Shown: positions 57,884-64,000 of the stretch, in pieces
Numbering within the stretch: the first letter of the stretch is position 1
Layout of the letters: each line of letters begins with the position of its first letter
Source of the DNA: Pararobbsia alpina
Lineage (GTDB): Bacteria > Pseudomonadota > Gammaproteobacteria > Burkholderiales > Burkholderiaceae
Direction: 5' to 3'
NCBI RefSeq assembly: GCF_902859895.1
Contig: NZ_CADIKM010000019.1
Location: 1-64,000 of the forward strand
Length of the DNA: 64,000 bases
Position numbers and translations under genes: made by a program
Notes under the pieces: generated by a model
Database searches by the model: none
What the model was told of the DNA's origin: nothing
Seen by the model: the letters and a program-made list of their open reading frames with translations, nothing else

Positions 57884-60331
57884 ATGCAATTCCCAGAATC
57901 CTGGCTCAGAAGCTTCGTCAGCCCGCAACTGACGACCGACGAACTTGCTCATGCATTGACGATGTCCGGGCTCGAGGTCGAAGACCTGCGTCCGATCGCC
58001 CCGCCGACGTCGAAGATCGTCGTCGGCCAGGTGCTGTCCGTCGAAAAGCATCCGAACGCCGACAAGCTGAACGTCTGCCAGGTCGACGCCGGTACCGGCG
58101 CGACGCTGCAGATCGTCTGCGGCGCACCGAATGTCGCGCCGGGCATCAAGATACCGTGCGCGCTGGTGGGTGCCGAGCTTGCACCGGCTGAAGAGGGGGG
58201 CGCGCCGTTCGCGATCAAGCTGTCGAAGCTGCGCGGCGTCGAGAGCCAGGGGATGCTGTGCTCCGCCCGCGAGCTGAAGCTTAGCGAAGACCACAGCGGC
58301 CTGATGATCCTGCCGGTCGATACCCCGGTCGGCGAGGACATCCGCAAGGTCCTGAACCTCGACGACACGATCTTTGAAATCAAGCTCACGCCGAACAAGG
58401 CCGATTGCCTGTCAGTGTTCGGTGTCGCGCGCGAGGTCGCGGCGATTACCGGCGCGCCGTTGCAAACACCGGTATTTGCACCCGCGGCCGTCACACTTGC
58501 GGACACGCTGCCGGTGCGTATTGCCGCGCCCGATCTGTGTGGCCGGTTTTCGGGCCGAATCATTCGTGGCGTCGATGCCCATGCGAAGACGCCCGACTGG
58601 ATGGTCGAGCGCCTCGAGCGCTCTGGCCAGCGCAGCCTCTCGGCTCTTGTCGATATCTCGAACTATGTGATGCTCGAGCTGGGCCGTCCGACCCATGTCT
58701 TCGATCTCGACAAGATCCATGGCTCGCTCGATGTGCGCTGGGGCCGCAAGGGTGAAACCCTCAAGCTGCTGAACGGCAACACGATCGAGGTCGACGACAA
58801 GGTCGGCGTGATTGCTGACGAACGCGAAGTCGAAAGTCTCGCCGGCATCATGGGCGGCGACAGCACTGCGGTCAGCCTCGATACGAAGAACATCTATGTC
58901 GAAGCCGCTTTCTGGTGGCCCGATAGCATTCGCGGCCGCGCGCGCCGCTACAATTTTTCGACCGATGCCGCTCATCGCTTCGAGCGCGGTGTCGACTACT
59001 CGACGACGGTTGAACATATCGAGTACATCACCCGGTTGATCCTCGACGTCTGTGGCGGCCATGCCGGCCCGGTCGACGACCAGCAAGTGAATGTGCCGGT
59101 GCGCAAGCCTGTTGTAATGCGTGTCGCCCGTGCGGGCCGCGTGATCGGGATTCCGATCAACGGCGAAGAGATCGCGGCCGTCTTCACGCGCCTTGGCCTG
59201 TCGTTCGAACACCGCGGTGCGGGCAGCGCCGACGAACAGTTCATCGTTACGCCGCCGCCGTACCGCTTCGACATCGAGATCGAAGAAGATCTGATCGAGG
59301 AAGTCGCGCGTATCCACGGCTTCGAGAACCTGCCGGCGGAGCCGCCGGTCGCGCCCAGCGAGATGCGGCCGACCGACGAGACCCTGCGCTCGATTCATGC
59401 ATTGCGCCACGCCCTGGCGGCGCGCGACTACTCTGAAACCGTCAACTTCGGTTTTGTCGAAGAGGCGTGGGAACAGGACTTCGCGGGCAATACCGATCCG
59501 ATTCGCGTGCTCAATCCGATCGCCTCACAGTACTCCGTGATGCGCAGCACCCTATTCGGCAGCCTGCTGAACACCCTGCGTTTCAACCTGAACCGTAAGG
59601 CAGACCGGGTGCGTCTGTTCGAACTCGGCCGGGTGTTCATGGCCGATTCGACCGTGGAGGCCGGCGAGCTTCAGGTCGCCGGTTTTCTGCAGCCCAAGCG
59701 AATCGGTGCGCTCGCTTACGGACCCGTGCTCGAAGAGCAGTGGGGTGTGAAGAGTCGTCCCGTCGACTATTTCGATGTGAAGGGCGATCTCGAGGCGCTG
59801 TTGGCGCCGGCTGTGCCGCGGTTCGTGAAAGACATGCATCCCGCCTTGCATCCGGGCCGTTCCGCGCGAGTCGAGTTGCACGGGAAGACGATCGGCTGGA
59901 TTGGTGAACTGCATCCGCGCTGGCTGCAAAAATACGAGCTCCCGAATGCGCCCGTCGTATTCGAAATCGACGTCGATGCCGCGCAGATCCGTCCGTTGCC
60001 GGCCCTTGTCGAGGTGTCGAAATTCCAGCCCGTGAAGCGCGATATCGCGATCGTCGTCGACCAGAAAATCGAAGTCCAGAGCTTGCTGGACGAGTTTGCA
60101 AAAGCCCAGGAAGAACCTGCTTGCAAATACGTCCAAAAGGTTGTTTTATTTGATGAATTCCGTCCAACGGCGACCGTTTCAGGAGGCCTCGGAGTGGACC
60201 AAAAAAGCCTTGCGTTCCGTGTAACCCTGCAAGATACTGGCGGGACTTTGCAGGACGAAACGGTCGAACTGGCCATCAAGACATTGATGGATCGCCTGGC
60301 TCGAGTCTATGGCGCGCGCTTGCGCGGGTAA
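57884..60331 (+). CDS. pheT: phenylalanyl-tRNA synthetase beta chain
   Basis: This encodes 815 residues. The tRNA-binding domain (about 40-150, [16 protein letters not shown]), B3/B4 editing region, B5 and catalytic-like domain ([17 protein letters not shown]) and the C-terminal ferredoxin-like anticodon-binding domain ([12 protein letters not shown]) are all seen. The chain is complete. The ihfA gene follows after 49 bp, as usual. Confidence 0.97.
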   Translation: MQFPESWLRSFVSPQLTTDELAHALTMSGLEVEDLRPIAPPTSKIVVGQVLSVEKHPNADKLNVCQVDAGTGATLQIVCGAPNVAPGIKIPCALVGAELAPAEEGGAPFAIKLSKLRGVESQGMLCSARELKLSEDHSGLMILPVDTPVGEDIRKVLNLDDTIFEIKLTPNKADCLSVFGVAREVAAITGAPLQTPVFAPAAVTLADTLPVRIAAPDLCGRFSGRIIRGVDAHAKTPDWMVERLERSGQRSLSALVDISNYVMLELGRPTHVFDLDKIHGSLDVRWGRKGETLKLLNGNTIEVDDKVGVIADEREVESLAGIMGGDSTAVSLDTKNIYVEAAFWWPDSIRGRARRYNFSTDAAHRFERGVDYSTTVEHIEYITRLILDVCGGHAGPVDDQQVNVPVRKPVVMRVARAGRVIGIPINGEEIAAVFTRLGLSFEHRGAGSADEQFIVTPPPYRFDIEIEEDLIEEVARIHGFENLPAEPPVAPSEMRPTDETLRSIHALRHALAARDYSETVNFGFVEEAWEQDFAGNTDPIRVLNPIASQYSVMRSTLFGSLLNTLRFNLNRKADRVRLFELGRVFMADSTVEAGELQVAGFLQPKRIGALAYGPVLEEQWGVKSRPVDYFDVKGDLEALLAPAVPRFVKDMHPALHPGRSARVELHGKTIGWIGELHPRWLQKYELPNAPVVFEIDVDAAQIRPLPALVEVSKFQPVKRDIAIVVDQKIEVQSLLDEFAKAQEEPACKYVQKVVLFDEFRPTATVSGGLGVDQKSLAFRVTLQDTGGTLQDETVELAIKTLMDRLARVYGARLRG

Positions 60332-60380
60332 GCTACCTCCCGCGTAAAAATGCGCCTGTTTTTTTTGACCCTTAGAAAAA

Positions 60381-60794
60381 ATGAACTCGAGTGAATTTGA
60401 GGCGCTTCTCGCAGCGCAGCGCACCGCGATGACAGAAGACAACGACATCAGCATCAACGGAAGCGGGTTGGCGCAGACAGACACGCCGACCCTGACCAAG
60501 GCCGAGCTGGCCGAGTTGCTGTTCGATCACGTCGGACTGAACAAGCGCGAAGCGAAAGACATGGTCGAAGCCTTCTTCGAGGTAATTCGCGACGCGCTCG
60601 AGAGCGGCGACAGCGTCAAGCTGTCCGGCTTCGGCAATTTTCAGCTACGCGACAAACCGCAGCGGCCCGGGCGCAATCCGAAGACCGGCGAGGCGATTCC
60701 GATCGCCGCGCGCCGCGTCGTGACATTCCACGCGAGCCAGAAGTTGAAGTCGCTTGTGGAGACCGGTGTCGGCCAGACCTCGTCGAACCTTTGA
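60381..60794 (+). CDS. ihfA: integration host factor alpha subunit
   Basis: This encodes 137 residues. The HU/IHF body starts near [11 protein letters not shown] (about 37), with the DNA-intercalating arm [14 protein letters not shown] (about 93-106). An extra ~35-residue N-terminal segment is present; homologues in this genus often carry such a tail, and a later start at the Met at residue 17 would shorten it. It bends DNA as a heterodimer with IhfB. Standard position after pheT. Confidence 0.93.
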   Translation: MNSSEFEALLAAQRTAMTEDNDISINGSGLAQTDTPTLTKAELAELLFDHVGLNKREAKDMVEAFFEVIRDALESGDSVKLSGFGNFQLRDKPQRPGRNPKTGEAIPIAARRVVTFHASQKLKSLVETGVGQTSSNL

Positions 60795-60868
60795 ACGTGG
60801 GTTTGCGGGGTTTGCGTTGTTGCCCACCATTTATCGTTCCACTTTTTTGAGTCGACGGCCTGGCCTCG

Positions 60869-61273
60869 ATGGAAAAAGTCACATTGCCTCCCATACCCGC
60901 GAAGCGCTACTTCACCATCGGTGAGGTCAGCGAGCTATGTGGCGTCAAGCCGCATGTGTTGCGCTATTGGGAACAGGAATTCACCCAGTTACGACCGGTT
61001 AAACGACGCGGTAACCGGCGGTACTACCAGCATCATGAAGTGCTGCTGATCCGGCGCATCAGGGAGCTGTTGTATGAGCAGGGCTTCACGATCAACGGTG
61101 CACGCAACCGGCTCGATGCCCAGGGCAACGAGATCGTGGAACCGATGGTGGAGCAGGTTGGGAAGGTGGGGCAGGGCAGTGGTGGTAGTGGGAGCAGTGT
61201 GCAAGGAATGGTCGATTTCGATGCCTTGCGTGCCGAGTTGCAGCATGTGATCGCATTGCTTGGAAAGCGATAG
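60869..61273 (+). CDS. MerR family transcriptional regulator
   Basis: This encodes 134 residues. [22 protein letters not shown] is the MerR helix-turn-helix and wing (about 14-80). A short helical tail with G-S-G-G-S-G-S-S linker closes it. It lacks a metal site. This MlrA-like gene sits after ihfA in many beta- and gamma-proteobacteria. Target unknown. Confidence 0.9.
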   Translation: MEKVTLPPIPAKRYFTIGEVSELCGVKPHVLRYWEQEFTQLRPVKRRGNRRYYQHHEVLLIRRIRELLYEQGFTINGARNRLDAQGNEIVEPMVEQVGKVGQGSGGSGSSVQGMVDFDALRAELQHVIALLGKR

Positions 61274-61300
61274 AAGTCTGCACAATGCGGTCGATTGCTC

Positions 61301-61309
61301 TGTTATAAT
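61301..61309 (+). promoter_or_regulatory. extended -10 promoter of tRNA-Pro
   Basis: TGT immediately precedes TATAAT (61304-61309), an extended -10, 11 bp before the tRNA 5' end. No strong -35 is seen, which suits the extended form. Confidence 0.65.
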
Positions 61310-61319
61310 TTCGTTCTTT

Positions 61320-61400
<81 letters not shown>

Positions 61401-61404
61401 AATC

Positions 61405-61443
61405 AAGGCCTTATGGATGCATGTCCATAAGGCCTTTTTCTTT
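61405..61443 (+). terminator. rho-independent terminator after tRNA-Pro
   Basis: A 13-bp perfect stem (AAGGCCTTATGGA / TCCATAAGGCCTT) with a 6-base loop ends in a T run, 9 bp past the tRNA CCA end. Confidence 0.9.
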
Positions 61444-61645
61444 TTGCTGCGCCGTTACCGTCTGGTTACCTGAATGGCGGAAGGTCAGACTATCATCCGA
61501 ACATTTTCGAATCGCAGGCAGATCGCGAGCTGATCGTTTGCGAGGACCGGTGCCGCGTAACTCGAGGGGAGGGCGTGTTTGTCCAACGACGCGGCCGCCT
61601 CACCAGCAGTGGCGCAGATCCATCCCGGCCATTTAGAATGGTTTC

Positions 61646-61999
61646 ATGGTCACGCTCAACAAGATCAATACATGGCAACCCGACTGCTGGTGCATTGCGC
61701 AACTACAGTTGTGCGACCAGCATCTCGAGGAAACGCCGGCCGAAATCTTCCGCTATCCCGCCCAGTGGGTGTGGTTCGCCTGGCGACCAGGCGGTAGGGG
61801 CCTGCCGTTCCGGCTGCCGGATGGCTGGGGGCTGGCGCTGGAACCAGCCGACACTGCGCTAACCGACGAGATCGGCACGGCGCCAGTCTATCTGCTCGAT
61901 GAAGACCAAGCCGACTGGCCTGCGCTGCTCGACATCCTGCTGGTTCATCGGATGCTACGCCATCGTTGGGGCCGATCATCGAGCAACTCCATAGCCTGA
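61646..61999 (+). CDS. unknown small protein, possibly frame-disrupted
   Basis: This encodes 117 residues, aromatic and acidic (I-N-T-W-Q-P-D-C-W-C-I-A-Q-L, W-V-W-F-A-W-R-P-G-G). No family recognised. The C-terminal tail is unrelated to the helix before it, and the +1 frame from about 61960 continues with a helix-rich sequence (G-P-I-I-E-Q-L-H-S-L-K-R). A frameshift could have split one gene into two. No strong ribosome site. Accessory location just after tRNA-Pro. Confidence 0.4.
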   Translation: MVTLNKINTWQPDCWCIAQLQLCDQHLEETPAEIFRYPAQWVWFAWRPGGRGLPFRLPDGWGLALEPADTALTDEIGTAPVYLLDEDQADWPALLDILLVHRMLRHRWGRSSSNSIA

Positions 62000-62121
62000 A
62001 AAGGCAGGTGTTGACACAGCGCTGCATAGCGCTCTACGGCGCCAATGAAGCCATCGCGTTCGAGCGTTTCATTCAAAGGACGGTTGCACATGCAACCGGT
62101 TCAGACCAGGAGCCAGCTTCG

Positions 62122-62460
62122 GTGAACGACGAACAGCACTGCGCGGAAGTCCGGTCGATCAAACTCAACTCGTTTTCGCGCAGTACCGCAACGGTCCAGC
62201 TGACGGACGACGGCGGCCTTCTGTTCGACTTTTATGACTTCGATTATCTCGGAAGCGGGCGTGCCGACATGTACCGGGTCGCGGTTCAATCGCTGCCCGG
62301 TCTTTACCAGGCCATGGCACACACGACTGGCGACAGCCTCCGAACTCCGGCGGAACTGCTTGCCTGTATCGGGCGGCACTATCCGGCCTGGGACGACGCG
62401 TTCAGCTGGCTCAAAAGCTCGGGCGTTCCATTCACGCACGAAGTCGACCCTTGGGCATAG
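62122..62460 (+). CDS. unknown small protein with S-K-L-rich core
   Basis: This encodes 112 residues from the GTG at 62122, which has AGGAG about 10 bp upstream; the frame is also open from a TTG at 61966. The sequence has a D-G-G-L-L-F-D-F-Y-D-F-D-Y-L-G-S-G-R strand-turn pattern, then R-V-A-V-Q-S-L-P-G-L-Y-Q and S-W-L-K-S-S-G-V-P-F-T-H-E. No family recognised. Size and acidic character resemble immunity-type proteins, but that is inference only. Confidence 0.5.
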   Translation: MNDEQHCAEVRSIKLNSFSRSTATVQLTDDGGLLFDFYDFDYLGSGRADMYRVAVQSLPGLYQAMAHTTGDSLRTPAELLACIGRHYPAWDDAFSWLKSSGVPFTHEVDPWA

Positions 62461-62494
62461 GCACATAAACTAACTACGAAGAAAGGACCAATCC

Positions 62495-62668
62495 ATGCTG
62501 ACCGAAACCATCGGGCGCGCTGTCTTCGAGCGATTCACGGCTGGCGAGGAGGGCACGCTCTGGTACTACGGTGAGCTGTCGCGAATTTTTGCTGAGCGGC
62601 TGCCAGGTACACTATCGATGGAGATAGCCCGTACTGTGGATTCTATAGGGACGGCGGTCGCCAGTTGA
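62495..62668 (+). CDS. unknown 57-residue protein, possibly truncated
   Basis: The ATG follows GAAAGGA by 7 bp, a good site. M-L-T-E-T-I-G-R-A-V-F-E-R-F-T-A-G-E-E-G and W-Y-Y-G-E-L-S-R-I-F-A-E-R are well formed. It is shorter than 60 residues and its end looks abrupt. Located 34 bp after the previous gene, so it may be cotranscribed. Confidence 0.5.
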   Translation: MLTETIGRAVFERFTAGEEGTLWYYGELSRIFAERLPGTLSMEIARTVDSIGTAVAS

Positions 62669-63240
62669 TGCTCCGAACGAGGCACGCAGTCAGACGAAAG
62701 GTTGCCCTCTGATCTCCGCCTCGTACGGCTTGCTGGTGTCGGTCATTGACTATCCGGAATCAACTCCAGCGCTACACCGACGGTTGCGGACCCGATCTTC
62801 GGCTAATGACTCGTGCGGCAGCCATCAAGGCAAGGAGATGGTCGAACACACGCGTTTCTTCTATTGTGTTGCATCGACCGGTTGAATCCACAGTCGACTA
62901 CGGCCGCCCGCATTGGGCAGTAGTCGGCCAGTTGCGGCCGTTGGTCCACGCGTGCCAGGGGGCACTCTAGCGGCGGCTTTATGCTGATAGCGGCCCGCTG
63001 GAATCGCTCTCCTGTGCATTTCAAGGCGATGACCGCGGAGAGGAACGTATCTACCAATACGGGGTTCGGAATGCGAGTGCAGAATCCGGCGTTGACGATC
63101 GATGCCGCTGGAACGCAATGGCAGAACCGCGGAGGTTGCCGTCGAGACGCGCTTAACGCCGTTGCCCCCAATCGCTCACCGGGAATAGTCTGACGATGAT
63201 GCCGCGCGAGTCGCAGCACGAGACGCGGCACCACCTGATC
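62669..63240. other. unexplained degenerate stretch
   Basis: About 570 bp with no convincing gene on either strand. A 143-codon minus-strand frame (62803-63234) is Arg/Pro/Cys-rich and looks like a shadow. Short motifs such as GCATTGGGCAGTAGTCGGCC resemble decayed sequence. No inverted terminal repeats were found. Confidence 0.4.
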
Positions 63241-64000
63241 CTAAACGGCCCAGCACGAGCACCCCAAGGCTCCCCAGAAGCCCTTGAGGTCGGACGTCGG
63301 CACACTCTTCGACCATGCTCGCGCATGAGCGTGGGCGTGCACGCCACAGGCATTCGCGCAGCCGCAGCTTTGCGCGGCCTGGGCACGCTGCAACGGTGCG
63401 CCTTGCGCAGCACCCCAACCCGCGTAGCCACCGTACGCACGCACGGGTGACCAGTCAGGCATCGCGGGCGGCAGCTGCAGATCGTGGTCTGCAAATGGTC
63501 CGGCTGCGTAGACGACCTTGCCACCGACCACGGTCAGCAGCGCCGTCGTATGGGAGATCTCGGCCTCGGGGCAACTCAAATAGTCGCGATCCGGTACGAT
63601 CAGGTCGGCAAATTGCCCCACCTCTATGCGGCCTTTCTTGCCCTCTTCGTTCGAGAACCACGTGACGTTTTCGGTCCACATGCGCAACGCGGTTTCACGG
63701 TCCAGACAGTTGCGTTGCGGATAGATCCGCAGCCCCGTCAGCGTTCTACCCGTGACCAGCCACGAGAGCGCCACCCATGGGTTGTAGGACGCAACCCGTG
63801 TCGCATCGGTTCCCGCCGATGTCTTCACGCCCTTCTCGAGTATGCGTGCGATGGGGGGCGTCGCCTCGGCTGCTTCTGCGCCGTAGCGCTCGACGAAGTA
63901 CTCGCCCTGGTACGCCATCCGGTGCTGCACGGCGATGCCGCCGCCAAGTGCCGCAATGCGATCGATCGATCGTTCACTGATTGTCTCCGCATGATCGAAA
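63241..64000 (-). CDS. amidohydrolase family 3 protein (partial, 3' end)
   Basis: 253 residues of the C-terminal part are inside the window; the N-terminus lies past 64000. From the edge the frame reads F-D-H-A-E-T-I-S-E-R-S-I-D-R-I, then A-L-G-G-G-I-A-V-Q-H-R-M, K-T-S-A-G-T-D-A-T-R and G-Q-F-A-D-L-I-V-P-D-R-D, the family's conserved late motifs, including the metal-site D of G-T-D. Such YtcJ-type enzymes hydrolyse amide or imide bonds at a metal centre. The tail after P-D-W-S-P-V is Ala/His-rich, ending W-G-A-L-G-C-S-C-W-A-V. Confidence 0.85.
   Translation of the reverse strand, partial: FDHAETISERSIDRIAALGGGIAVQHRMAYQGEYFVERYGAEAAEATPPIARILEKGVKTSAGTDATRVASYNPWVALSWLVTGRTLTGLRIYPQRNCLDRETALRMWTENVTWFSNEEGKKGRIEVGQFADLIVPDRDYLSCPEAEISHTTALLTVVGGKVVYAAGPFADHDLQLPPAMPDWSPVRAYGGYAGWGAAQGAPLQRAQAAQSCGCANACGVHAHAHARAWSKSVPTSDLKGFWGALGCSCWAV

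Noticed and set aside
62803..63234. Minus-strand frame of 143 codons
   Set aside because: Composition is Arg/Pro/Cys-rich with no ribosome site and no domain pattern, as expected of a shadow frame in GC-rich DNA.

Overview
The window is high-GC beta-proteobacterial chromosomal DNA, almost certainly from the Burkholderia sensu lato / Burkholderiaceae group. The evidence is the 5S rRNA end at the left edge, the block relA - tRNA-Val - thrS - infC - rpmI - rplT - pheS - pheT - ihfA - MerR gene - tRNA-Pro, the paired DUF2844/DUF3443 secreted proteins, and the strong G/C bias at third codon positions. I cannot fix the species. No CRISPR array, complete prophage or intact insertion sequence is visible.

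Layout. 0-5.5 kb: tail of an rRNA operon, a DUF805 membrane protein, a TerC-type protein and an FtsK-like translocase with a long repetitive linker and an unusually short membrane domain. 5.3-10.5 kb: an 8-bp repeat array, a small-membrane-protein/PepSY operon, and the divergent glutathione-dependent formaldehyde detoxification pair frmA-fghA. 10-15 kb: a small winged-helix protein, a large MscS channel, and the DUF2844/DUF3443 pair, in which DUF3443 carries two pepsin-like D-T-G-S motifs. 15.4-21 kb: an IclR regulator divergent from a five-gene sugar-acid operon (split UxaA dehydratase, aldo/keto reductase, SDR dehydrogenase, FAH-type hydrolase). This set fits non-phosphorylative oxidation of L-fucose or a similar aldose to pyruvate and lactate. 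21-25.5 kb: a small DUF6232-like protein, a secreted protein, an enoyl-CoA hydratase and a MATE exporter. 25.5-31 kb: a DapA-family lyase divergent from a four-gene ABC importer, followed by an aldo/keto reductase. 32-39.4 kb: an AT-rich intergenic block, a coiled-coil orphan, a LacI regulator, a SRAP (YedK) protein, an FAD oxidase, DUF2069, WrbA, YihY and DUF962. 39.5-50 kb: a MetY-like enzyme with an overlapping alpha/beta hydrolase, a CBS protein, aroC, ETF-QO, an SDR, a PAS-LuxR regulator, the 3-oxoacid CoA-transferase pair with an overlapping hydrolase, and RidA. 50-61.4 kb: the conserved relA/thrS/infC/pheST/ihfA translation and stringent-response block with two tRNAs. 61.6-63.2 kb: an accessory stretch immediately after tRNA-Pro with two or three unknown small genes and about 570 bp of unexplained DNA, then the 3' part of an amidohydrolase gene that runs off the right edge.

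How genes work together. FrmA and FghA convert S-hydroxymethylglutathione to formate and glutathione. The IclR-flanked operon supplies an ordered aldose-to-aldonate-to-keto-deoxy-acid-to-diketo-acid-to-pyruvate route, with no lactonase or transporter nearby. The ABC importer and the DapA-family lyase probably form one uptake and catabolism unit of unknown substrate. RelA here is a synthetase with a degraded hydrolase site. Non-canonical starts that I regard as well supported include ATC for infC, TTG for the aldo/keto reductase at 31957 and GTG for yihY and the DUF3443 gene.

The points I would look at first are the pepsin-like DUF3443 protein, the 8-bp repeat array beside ftsK, the divergent DapA/ABC unit, and the accessory genes next to tRNA-Pro.
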